Assembly: GCA_007133095.1 (NCBI GenBank)
Contig: SLNK01000032.1
Location: 1-9,636 of the forward strand
Length of the DNA: 9,636 bases
Direction of reading: 5' to 3'
Source of the DNA: Candidatus Peregrinibacteria bacterium
Lineage (GTDB): Bacteria; Patescibacteriota; Gracilibacteria; UBA1369; LOWO2-01-FULL-3
A model generated the notes under the pieces. That model made no database searches and was not told where the DNA came from. It worked only from the letters and a program-made list of their open reading frames with translations. Below, piece by piece: positions 1 through 6,344 of the stretch. A program made the translations under genes and the position numbers. Within the stretch, counting starts at the first letter, position 1. Each line of letters begins with the position of its first letter.

Positions 1-2
1 AA

Positions 3-1793
3 CCTGAAGAGGTAGGAGTTACCGCTAGTACGACCGACTCTTTTGCCGCTTTTCCCGGATACGTTCTGTCACCTGGTGTTTATACCTCCCCTTCTGAAAT
101 GGGAGTTCCGTTGAATCTTACACTTGATGGAGGTAATAATCCCGATGCAGTCTTTATCTTCCAAGCAGGTTCCACACTTAATACGGTACCGGGAAGCACA
201 ATCACTCTGACTAACGGCGCCAGAGCCAGCAATGTCTTTTGGCAAGTGGGCTCATCTGCAACACTCGGCACAGGTTCTACGTTTCAAGGAACTATAATGG
301 CTGCAGTTTCAATCACCGATGACGGTGGCTCAACCATTTATGGAAGATTATTAGCCGATGCCGACGAGACCGACGCGGATTCTACCGGTGCAGTTACCCT
401 AAATAATACCACCATTTTCGTACCCGCCACTCTTAACGTTATTAAGAATGTGATTAACGATGATGGAGGCACGGCGGTTGCTTCCGATTTTACAATCAAC
501 GTTTCCGGTACGAATGTCTCTCCCCTCTCTTTTGCCGGTTCTGAAACCGGCGTAGAAGTTACTCTGGATGCCGGTAGTTATGAGGTGACTGAAGATATCC
601 TACCGGGTTATTCGGTATCCTATTCCGCCGATTGTTCGGGAACAATTGAGGCAGGGGAAACAAAAACCTGCACCATCACAAATAACGACATTGCACCGCA
701 ACTCATCGTGAACAAAATAGTAATCAATGACGATGGTGGTACCAAAGTTGTTTCTGATTTTCCGCTCTTTGTTAATGGAGAGAGCGTGGAATCCGGGGTT
801 GCAACCACGATGACAGTAGGAGAACATACGGTTTCCGAAACCACCGACTCCGGTTATACATCTGTTATTGGAGGGGATTGCGCCGCAGACGGCACGGTCA
901 CTCTTGCATTGGGAGATGTGAAAACCTGTACTATTACCAATGATGACATCGCAACCGAAACCGCAACAGGTGGTGGAGCTGGGTTTTTTGGTTATCCGCC
1001 AATAATCGATTTGGTGAAGGTCCCAAGTCCTTTGGCTTTGCCGGACGGTCCCGGGACGGTGCAATACACTTACACACTTAACAATATCGGAACGGTTCCG
1101 GTGACTGATATAACAATGGTCGGAGATACCTGCAGCCCCATAACCTTGATTTCCGGAGACACGAATAACGATGGAATACTCGATGTGGATGAGACATGGA
1201 TATACACTTGTTCCACAACACTTACGGAAACCCACACGAACATTGTTACCGCAACCGGATGGGCCAACGGTATAAGCGCGACGGATACGGCAAACGCTAC
1301 GGTTATTGTTGGTCTTCCGATAGAGCCACCTCTGATAAATGTGACAAAAGTTCCAAGTCCATCCGTGCTTCCCATCGGGGGAGGAGCAGTTACTTACACA
1401 TATAAAGTTACCAATCCGGGAACAGTTGCTCTCTCTAACGTGCGTCTTACCGATGATAAATGCGGTACCGTAAGATATGTTTCAGGGGATACGAATGGCA
1501 ATTCAAGACTTGAGAGTAGCGAAACATGGACATATACCTGTTCGGCTAATCTCACTGGAAATACGGTAAACACCGTAACGGCAAGTGGAGATGCCAATGG
1601 GTTGACAGCAAGAGATTTTGCGATCGCCACTGTTCTTGTAAGTGGCACCACTGATGTAAGTCCCATCGTTCCAAGTTTCCCAAGCACCGGCCTTCTTTCC
1701 GCCAATAATACTCCATGGAGTATTATTATACCGGCCGGCATCTTGGCAATTTTAACCTCTCTCTACTTTGTTCGAAGAAAACAAACAATGTAG
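3..1793 (+). CDS. Sortase-anchored surface protein with ice-binding-like (DUF3494) domain, 5' partial
   Basis: This is an exported cell-wall or surface protein whose start and signal peptide lie upstream of the window; the frame is open from the first base. Nucleotides 3 to about 420 encode a DUF3494 ice-binding-like domain, recognised by DPDAVFIFQAGSTL-like and NVFWQVGSSATLGTGSTF-like segments and a closing GAVTLNNTTI. Two about 85-residue prealbumin/SpaA-like repeats follow (432-953), then a GGGAGFFGYPP linker, then two 103-residue DUF11-like repeats (1002-1640). The C-terminus has FPSTG (1677-1691), a hydrophobic helix and the tail RRKQTM, which is the layout of a sortase substrate. Each repeat carries a pair of Cys. 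A sortase gene lies just downstream. DUF3494 proteins include true ice-binding proteins and many adhesins, so ice binding is not established; adhesion or surface display is the safer inference. Confidence 0.88.
   Translation, partial: PEEVGVTASTTDSFAAFPGYVLSPGVYTSPSEMGVPLNLTLDGGNNPDAVFIFQAGSTLNTVPGSTITLTNGARASNVFWQVGSSATLGTGSTFQGTIMAAVSITDDGGSTIYGRLLADADETDADSTGAVTLNNTTIFVPATLNVIKNVINDDGGTAVASDFTINVSGTNVSPLSFAGSETGVEVTLDAGSYEVTEDILPGYSVSYSADCSGTIEAGETKTCTITNNDIAPQLIVNKIVINDDGGTKVVSDFPLFVNGESVESGVATTMTVGEHTVSETTDSGYTSVIGGDCAADGTVTLALGDVKTCTITNDDIATETATGGGAGFFGYPPIIDLVKVPSPLALPDGPGTVQYTYTLNNIGTVPVTDITMVGDTCSPITLISGDTNNDGILDVDETWIYTCSTTLTETHTNIVTATGWANGISATDTANATVIVGLPIEPPLINVTKVPSPSVLPIGGGAVTYTYKVTNPGTVALSNVRLTDDKCGTVRYVSGDTNGNSRLESSETWTYTCSANLTGNTVNTVTASGDANGLTARDFAIATVLVSGTTDVSPIVPSFPSTGLLSANNTPWSIIIPAGILAILTSLYFVRRKQTM
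432..953 (+). repeat. Two tandem SpaA/Cna_B-like (prealbumin-fold) protein repeats
   Basis: The copies are 432-692 and 702-953. Both follow the plan 'V-x-K-x-V-I-N-D-D-G-G-T ... S-D-F ... V-x-E ... G-Y ... D-C ... K-T-C-T-I-T-N-[ND]-D'. The DNA has diverged mainly at synonymous positions while the protein stays similar, so these are old duplicates. Lys (codons 444-446 and 714-716), Glu (591-593 and 837-839) and Asn (681-683 and 939-941) sit where Cna_B domains form Lys-Asn isopeptide bonds. Each copy also has two Cys (633/669 and 879/927). Confidence 0.8.
1002..1640 (+). repeat. Two tandem DUF11-like protein repeats, 103 codons each
   Basis: The copies are 1002-1310 and 1332-1640, of equal length. 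Shared landmarks are K-V-P-S-P near the start, 'V-x-Y-T-Y-x-[LV]-x-N-x-G-T-V', 'S-G-D-T-N', 'E-T-W-x-Y-T-C-S' and a closing 'A-x-A-T-V-[IL]-V'. Each has two Cys (codons at 1131/1209 and 1461/1539). The first copy contains an EF-hand-like loop (1158-1193); the second has a degenerate version (1488-1523). Confidence 0.8.
1677..1793 (+). other. C-terminal cell-wall sorting signal (FPSTG, membrane helix, basic tail)
   Basis: FPSTG at 1677-1691 is a variant of LPXTG. It is followed by about 7 polar residues, a hydrophobic segment (IIIPAGILAILTSLYFV, roughly 1722-1772) and the positive tail RRKQTM ending at the stop codon. This order is the standard sorting signal, cleaved between Thr and Gly by a sortase. 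The first position is Phe rather than Leu, which suggests a sortase with altered specificity, plausibly the one encoded next. Confidence 0.85.
1704..1727. repeat. 24-bp perfect palindrome inside the sorting-signal coding sequence
   Basis: The half-site AATAATACTCCA (1704-1715) is followed directly by its exact reverse complement (1716-1727), centred on CCATGG. It encodes NNTPWSII in the linker between FPSTG and the membrane helix. An outer complementary pair, CCGGCC (1687-1692) and GGCCGG (1733-1738), brackets it. Its role is unknown: a dyad protein-binding site, an mRNA structure and chance codon choice are all possible. Confidence 0.8.
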
Positions 1794-1817
1794 TCTAAGT
1801 ATCGTGAAGAATTAGTA

Positions 1818-1853
1818 CGCAAATCCCGGACAACAAGTTGTCCGGGATTTGCG
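1818..1853 (+). terminator. Strong hairpin after the surface-protein gene, probable intrinsic terminator
   Basis: CGCAAATCCCGGACAA (1818-1833) and its exact reverse complement (1838-1853) form a perfect 16-bp stem with a 4-base loop (CAAG), starting 24 bases after the stop codon. The T-run is weak and displaced: ATTATAAAC and then TTTTT at 1863-1867. It could therefore be a terminator, a partial terminator or a 3'-end stabiliser that lowers sortase expression relative to its substrate. Confidence 0.6.
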
Positions 1854-1876
1854 ATTATAAACTTTTTACAAAATAT

Positions 1877-2488
1877 ATGCGACCAAAAATCTTATCAAAA
1901 CGAACACTATTGATAGTTGTGCCTCTAGGAGGCATTCTCCTTGCAGCACTTCTTTTGAATTTTATTCCAAAAACCTCAATCCAAAGCGGATCGGCGTCAC
2001 TTGTTGAAAATGTTTCCACTCTCTCACATCAAAACCAAGCGATTGTTGGATTGCCGACGCGCCTAAAGATTCCGGGGATTGGCGTTGATACTGCTATTCT
2101 TTCTTTGGGACTTACCGCAAATGGAGCAATGGATGTCCCGAAAAGCCCTACCGAAGTAGCATGGTTTAATCTCGGGCCACGTCCCGGGAAAAGTGGTAGC
2201 GCCGTTATTGCCGGCCACTATGATTGGACAAACAACATGCCGGCAGTATTTGCCAATATCCATAAATTACGCATAGGTGACAAGATTTACATTGAAGATG
2301 AAAAAGGCGTGATTACTGCTTTCGTAGTAAGCAAAACTCGAGTATATGGCAAGGATGAGATTGTTCCGGAGGTGTTTATTTCAAACGACGGAAAAGCACG
2401 CCTTAATCTTATTACCTGCACGGGCAGTTGGAATAAGGCGGAAAAAACCTATTCCAATCGGCTTGTAGTATTTACTGAAAAAGAATAG
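1877..2488 (+). CDS. Sortase (class F/E-like), N-terminal membrane anchor
   Basis: This cysteine transpeptidase should cleave sorting signals and attach surface proteins to the envelope. The 203-residue protein starts at ATG 1877 with a basic N-terminus (MRPKILSKR) and one transmembrane segment (about residues 10-30), so the catalytic domain lies outside the membrane. The sortase core is clear: RLKIPGIGVD, 'GAMDVP', 'GSAVIAGHYDW' with catalytic His114, 'LNLITCTGSW' with Cys181, and 'YSNRLVVF' with Arg195. An in-frame TTG at 1838 would extend the protein by 13 residues, but that codon lies in the right arm of the hairpin at 1818-1853 and the extra residues would precede the basic N-terminus, so ATG 1877 is preferred. 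No Shine-Dalgarno sequence is present. Its likely substrate is the FPSTG protein immediately upstream. The class assignment rests on motif resemblance only. Confidence 0.92.
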   Translation: MRPKILSKRTLLIVVPLGGILLAALLLNFIPKTSIQSGSASLVENVSTLSHQNQAIVGLPTRLKIPGIGVDTAILSLGLTANGAMDVPKSPTEVAWFNLGPRPGKSGSAVIAGHYDWTNNMPAVFANIHKLRIGDKIYIEDEKGVITAFVVSKTRVYGKDEIVPEVFISNDGKARLNLITCTGSWNKAEKTYSNRLVVFTEKE

Positions 2489-2500
2489 CCCCCCATAAAA

Positions 2501-2914
2501 TCAATTCAAGTCGACTCCCAAAGATTTTATATCTTCCAAAACGGCATTGAACATTCTTTTATGTATAAAAGAATTGCTTCTTGCTTCAACTGCTGTAAAC
2601 AACAAGTCTGAAACAATATCTCCCAAAGTACAATCTCCATTTGAAGACGGCGCCTTAACATCCCAGTCAATATCCCTCAAGCGATAAAGCAAGCCGTTTA
2701 TATCAAACATTATTGTTTCTTCGTCCAATCCCTCCAAAGGAGCATCGGAAAATCTTTCAATTTCTTCAACCAAGGACAATATCTGGTGGGGAAGAACAGA
2801 TCCCCGCACAAACAGATCGTGCATAAGTGCCGCCTTTGCTACTTCAAAAGGCTCGGGCAAACCATCCTCACCCTCCGGACCCCATCCGCTATTTAAAGTT
2901 TTATAACGAGACAT
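2501..2914 (-). CDS. Hypothetical protein, 137 residues, family not recognised
   Basis: I do not recognise this family. The product is a soluble-looking acidic protein with no signal peptide or membrane segment. A Gly/Glu-rich N-terminal stretch (residues about 8-22, containing GWGPEGEDGLPEP) precedes probable amphipathic helices, including a stretch with LSLVEEIERF and one with MFDINGLLYRLRDIDWDV. It has a single Cys within NGDCTLGD. Reality is supported by a near-consensus promoter placed exactly upstream of the ATG and by an uninterrupted frame that fills the gap between neighbours. The stop is TGA. It converges on the sortase gene with only 12 bases between the two stop codons and no visible terminator, so read-through antisense transcription is possible. 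It lies downstream of the phosphatidyltransferase on the same strand but has its own promoter. Confidence 0.7.
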   Translation of the reverse strand: MSRYKTLNSGWGPEGEDGLPEPFEVAKAALMHDLFVRGSVLPHQILSLVEEIERFSDAPLEGLDEETIMFDINGLLYRLRDIDWDVKAPSSNGDCTLGDIVSDLLFTAVEARSNSFIHKRMFNAVLEDIKSLGVDLN

Positions 2915-2920
2915 GCAACC

Positions 2921-2948
2921 ACTATACTGACAAGCAGCCGTTTGTCAA
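2921..2948 (-). promoter_or_regulatory. Sigma-70-like promoter for a leaderless hypothetical gene
   Basis: On the minus strand TTGACA (2948-2943) is an exact -35 consensus, followed by a 16-base spacer and TATAGT (2926-2921), one mismatch from the -10 consensus. Only six bases (GGTTGC) separate the -10 box from the ATG, so the expected transcription start falls on or next to the A of the start codon at 2914. Confidence 0.7.
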
Positions 2949-2959
2949 CCCCCTCCTTT

Positions 2960-3550
2960 CTAAATAGATTTATAAACAACCAAACTCGCGGCGGCGAACC
3001 CGATACTGATATAAATCAACGCGGCCGCCAGTGGAAAAACCCAGAAAGCCGGAAAAATTAGATGAACCAAAAGAAACCCCACCCCGAAGGATTGCAAAAC
3101 CATCTTTATTTTTCCGACAGGCAACGCCTGAATTGCTTTTCCCTTAGTCTTTTTAAGATATATCGCTTCCACAATAAGGATGACTTCTAAGGCAATGATA
3201 AGCAAAGCAACGGTAAAGCTGAAATATTTGGGAATAATAAGAAGCGCCGTGCTTCCTATCAAAAGCTTGTCCGCCAAGGGATCAAACATTTTTCCCCATT
3301 CCGTAATTTGATCTCTGGTACGCGCCATAGCCCCGTCCCAAGTATCGGTCAAAGCGGCAAAAGCGAACAAAGCCAATCCCACATCATAAACTTCAAAAGC
3401 CAAAAGCAAAACTACAAAAGGAATCAAAATAAACCTCAGCACCGTAAGATAATTCGGCTTAAAGCTTTTGGGAACAAGCTTAAGCACGGTAGCCGCCCAA
3501 AATCTGTCTATCCTTGTTGTCTTTCTGTAATCGGTTGAAATGAGCTCCAT
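2960..3550 (-). CDS. pgsA: CDP-alcohol phosphatidyltransferase, probable phosphatidylglycerophosphate synthase
   Basis: This is an integral-membrane enzyme that transfers a phosphatidyl group from CDP-diacylglycerol to an alcohol, probably glycerol 3-phosphate, in phosphatidylglycerol synthesis. The 196-residue protein carries the complete CDP-OH-P signature: D69, D72-G73, A76-R77, G86, D90 and D94, read as DTWDGAMAR, eight residues, then GKMFDPLAD. The preceding PNYLTVLRFILIP and the later GKIKMVLQ resemble PgsA specifically. Several hydrophobic segments follow, as expected for a protein of about six helices. The start at ATG 3550 is chosen because an upstream ATG at 3637 would add 29 residues that do not fit the family and would overlap the divergent ATPase gene. 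Substrate choice among CDP-alcohol transferases cannot be proven from motifs alone. No Shine-Dalgarno sequence precedes the start. Confidence 0.87.
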   Translation of the reverse strand: MELISTDYRKTTRIDRFWAATVLKLVPKSFKPNYLTVLRFILIPFVVLLLAFEVYDVGLALFAFAALTDTWDGAMARTRDQITEWGKMFDPLADKLLIGSTALLIIPKYFSFTVALLIIALEVILIVEAIYLKKTKGKAIQALPVGKIKMVLQSFGVGFLLVHLIFPAFWVFPLAAALIYISIGFAAASLVVYKSI

Positions 3551-3562
3551 AATAATATCAAA

Positions 3563-3591
3563 TGGATATTTGCCCCATTTTACACTAAAAT
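3563..3591 (+). promoter_or_regulatory. Candidate promoter for the P-type ATPase in the divergent gap
   Basis: TGGATA (3563-3568), a 17-base spacer and TAAAAT (3586-3591) form a moderate sigma-70-like promoter, giving a leader of roughly 20 bases before ATG 3620. A back-to-back TAAAAT on the minus strand (3582-3577) could serve pgsA, although its -35 is poor. The divergent genes share only 69 bases, so the two promoters would overlap. Confidence 0.35.
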
Positions 3592-3619
3592 TTATCAAAG
3601 AAAACTCTAACCTCAAAAT

Positions 3620-6277
3620 ATGAAACAGAAGTGGCACACAAAATCATTCAAGGAAATTTCAAAATTTCTCAATTCCGACGAAAACGGGCTAACAAGCAAA
3701 GAAGTTGAAGTCCGTGTAAAAAAATACGGAGAAAACAAACTGCCGGAAACAAAAACCGACAGCCTTTTCATAATATTTCTCCGCCAATTTCAAAGCCCCC
3801 TCATCTACATCCTTCTGGGTGCCAGCATCATCGTCTTCATAATGGGAGAATACATTGATGGTTTTGTAATTCTCGCGGTTCTCCTTTTCAACGCAGTTCT
3901 GGGGACAACTCAAGAAGGAAAAGCTCAAAACACCCTGGCATCACTTCGCAAATTCGTGGAAACCAGAGCAACAGTGATTCGTGACGGAAAAGAAATGATT
4001 GTAAACGATACGGAAGTCGTCCCGGGAGACATAATACTGTTGCAAGAAGGGGAAAAAGTCCCGGCTGACGCAAGAGTCTTCCAAACACACAGCCTAAATA
4101 TAGACGAGGCGGCCATGACCGGAGAATCCGAACCCGTTCGCAAAATCACGGATCCTTTGGAAAAAGAAAAACTTTCCACTTCGGATCAAAGAAACATGGT
4201 GTTCAAAGGAACAAATGTAGTTTCCGGCAACGGAAAAGCGATAGTGGTTACCATCGGTCTCGACACGGTTATAGGACAAATTGCAGAAAAAATATCCACA
4301 ATAGACTCCGAAATTCCGCTTAAAAAGACGATCAAAAATCTGTCCAAGCTGATAATAATGGTTGTCGCTTTTGTCTGTGCATTTTTGTTCGTAGCGGGAA
4401 CAATTCTTGGGAAAACGGCCGAGGAAATGTTCAAAACCATTGTAGCACTATCGGTCTCCAGCATTCCGGAAGGTCTGCCCGTTGTTATAACCCTGGTTCT
4501 TGCAACAGGTGTTTGGCGAATGGGAAAAAGAAATGCGTTGGTCAAAAAACTTCAAGCTGTCGAAGCGCTTGGACAAGCCAAAGTTATAGCCGCGGACAAA
4601 ACCGGGACCATAACAAAAAATGAAATCATCGTTCAGAAAATATATGTCGAAGACACTCTTTATGAAGTGGATGGGGAAGGTTACGAACCAAAAGGCGACT
4701 TCTTTTTAAAAAACAAAAAGCTCGATCCGAAAAAGCACGCGGACATCATGCTGGTTGGAGAAATTTCTGCATTTTGCGCAAACGCCCATGTAATGTTCTC
4801 CCCGGAAGACGATATCTGGAAAGTAACCGGAGATCCAACGGAAGCCGCAATGCTGGTACTTGCACAGAAGCTGGAATTTTGCAAAGACGACCTGACAAAA
4901 AAATTTCCCCTATTGGAAGAACTCCCCTTCAGCTCAGATAAAAAATTCCACGCTGTTTTGCACAAAGACAAAGAAAAAGGAAAGAACAGATTGATGGTCA
5001 GCGGAGCGCCGGAGATAATCCTCAAATTTTCAAAGCTCTCAAAAAAAGAATTGGAAAACCTTGAAGAAAAGTTCAAGGGAATGTCAGAACAGGGCCTAAG
5101 GGTAATAGCACTGGCACAAACATTCACCTCCTCAAAAAAACTGGATTCGGAAAAAATAGAAAACCTCAAATTCATCGGATTCCTTGCAATGAGAGACGCG
5201 ATGAGAAAAGAAGTCCCTGATGCCGTAGACAAAATAATCAACGCCGGAATAAAAGTCATTATGATCACCGGGGACCATAAAATCACGGCAAAAGCGATAG
5301 CCAAAGAAGCCGGAATTTATAAGGAAGGAGACTTGGTAATAACGGGCGCGGACCTGGACAGCATGCCGGAAGAGGAACTGGTGGAAAAACTTCCGGAAAC
5401 TTCCGTTTTCGCAAGAGTTACGCCCGACCATAAAATGAAAATAATCCAGGCCTACAAGGCCCGGGGAGAAATAGTCGGAATGACCGGAGACGGAGTAAAT
5501 GACGCTCCTTCACTGGTAGCGGCGGATCTGGGAGTGGCAATGGGAAAGATCGGGACGGAAGTCGCAAAAGAAGCGTCTGATATAGTTCTGCTTGATGACA
5601 ATCTGGACAGTATAGTCGCCGCAGTGGAAGAAGGAAGAAGCATTTATAACATAATTAAAAAAGTCATCCTTTATTTGTTCGCCACAAACGCGGGTGAAAT
5701 AATTATAATAAAAACCGCGATTCTATTGTCGTACCCGTTACCCCTGATGCCGACGCAAATTATCTGGCTTAACTTTGTAACAGACGGGTTTTTAGTGGCC
5801 GCGCTGGCAATGGAACCCAAAGAAAAAGGGCTGTTAAAAGGTGCTTTCGAAAAACCGAAAAAATACATCGTGGATAAACTTATGGGCTTCAGAATTTTGA
5901 TTATGTCTTTGACAATGGCCGCCGGAACTCTGCCCCTTTTCTTTTATTATTACGATAAAGACCTAACCAAGGCGCTGACCATATCCTTAACCACAATGGC
6001 CGTTTTTCAGTGGTTCAACGCGTACAACGTACGATCGGACAAAGAATCCATATTCCGCATGAACCCTCTTGAAAACAAGTGGCTGTTAATCGCCACGGGG
6101 GGTGTGGTAATTCTACAACTGATGGCGGTCTATGTCCCCTTCATGCAAACAATCTTCCACACAACAGCACTGTCCCTGCGTGAATGGCTCATAATCATCC
6201 CGGTAGCCGCATCTATAATTGTCGTGGAAGAGGTAAGGAAATTGATAGTGAGAATAAGAGATGCCAAGAATACCTAA
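3620..6277 (+). CDS. P2-type cation-transporting ATPase (SERCA/PMR1-like, probable Ca2+ pump)
   Basis: This is a membrane ATPase expected to export Ca2+ or a similar cation. The 885-residue protein has all core elements in order: actuator TGES (167-170), M4 motif IPEGLP with E284, phosphorylation loop DKTGT with D326, nucleotide-domain GDPTEAA (404-410), ITGDH (549-553) and TGDGVNDAP (622-630), then the M5-M10 C-terminal helices. Residues matching Ca2+ ligands of SERCA are present: E284 (M4), N690 and E693 (M5), N718 and D722 (M6, in WLNFVTDG). The M8 position seems to be Asp807 rather than Glu. One oddity is that the usual KGAPE of the ATP pocket reads SGAPE (461-465). The N-terminus matches the family cation-ATPase_N domain (GLTSKEVEVRVKKYGENKLPE), which supports this start. 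It is divergent from pgsA. Ca2+ specificity is inferred; Mn2+ is possible. Confidence 0.93.
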   Translation: MKQKWHTKSFKEISKFLNSDENGLTSKEVEVRVKKYGENKLPETKTDSLFIIFLRQFQSPLIYILLGASIIVFIMGEYIDGFVILAVLLFNAVLGTTQEGKAQNTLASLRKFVETRATVIRDGKEMIVNDTEVVPGDIILLQEGEKVPADARVFQTHSLNIDEAAMTGESEPVRKITDPLEKEKLSTSDQRNMVFKGTNVVSGNGKAIVVTIGLDTVIGQIAEKISTIDSEIPLKKTIKNLSKLIIMVVAFVCAFLFVAGTILGKTAEEMFKTIVALSVSSIPEGLPVVITLVLATGVWRMGKRNALVKKLQAVEALGQAKVIAADKTGTITKNEIIVQKIYVEDTLYEVDGEGYEPKGDFFLKNKKLDPKKHADIMLVGEISAFCANAHVMFSPEDDIWKVTGDPTEAAMLVLAQKLEFCKDDLTKKFPLLEELPFSSDKKFHAVLHKDKEKGKNRLMVSGAPEIILKFSKLSKKELENLEEKFKGMSEQGLRVIALAQTFTSSKKLDSEKIENLKFIGFLAMRDAMRKEVPDAVDKIINAGIKVIMITGDHKITAKAIAKEAGIYKEGDLVITGADLDSMPEEELVEKLPETSVFARVTPDHKMKIIQAYKARGEIVGMTGDGVNDAPSLVAADLGVAMGKIGTEVAKEASDIVLLDDNLDSIVAAVEEGRSIYNIIKKVILYLFATNAGEIIIIKTAILLSYPLPLMPTQIIWLNFVTDGFLVAALAMEPKEKGLLKGAFEKPKKYIVDKLMGFRILIMSLTMAAGTLPLFFYYYDKDLTKALTISLTTMAVFQWFNAYNVRSDKESIFRMNPLENKWLLIATGGVVILQLMAVYVPFMQTIFHTTALSLREWLIIIPVAASIIVVEEVRKLIVRIRDAKNT

Positions 6278-6344
6278 ACGGAAGCCCGGCAATCAATCCT
6301 TCACTTTGTCCAAAAGCCCAAAAAATGCTACAAGTTAGAAATAA

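Noticed and set aside
600..1235. Long open frame on the minus strand under the surface protein (211 codons)
   Set aside because: It is antisense to a clear domain-bearing gene, has a Cys- and Ser-rich composition typical of shadow frames, and shows no family motif.
1838..1876. Longer sortase form starting at TTG 1838
   Set aside because: The TTG lies in the right arm of a perfect 16-bp hairpin and the added residues precede the basic N-terminus and membrane helix, which already form a normal sortase start at ATG 1877.
2949..2959. GGAGG-rich sequence after the pgsA stop (minus strand AAAGGAGGGGG) as a ribosome binding site
   Set aside because: It lies upstream of the -35 box of the next gene, so it is outside that mRNA, and the only start it could serve is a TTG with an 8-codon frame.
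3551..3637. N-terminal extension of the phosphatidyltransferase to ATG 3637
   Set aside because: The extra 29 residues do not fit the family and would overlap the start of the divergent ATPase gene.
4681..5304. Minus-strand open frame of 207 codons under the P-type ATPase
   Set aside because: It is the Ser/Phe-rich complement of an A-rich coding strand with strong codon bias; no motif or promoter supports it.
6306..6334. TTGTCC-17-TACAAG as a promoter for smpB
   Set aside because: Spacing is right, but both boxes have two mismatches, and read-through from the ATPase gene explains expression equally well.
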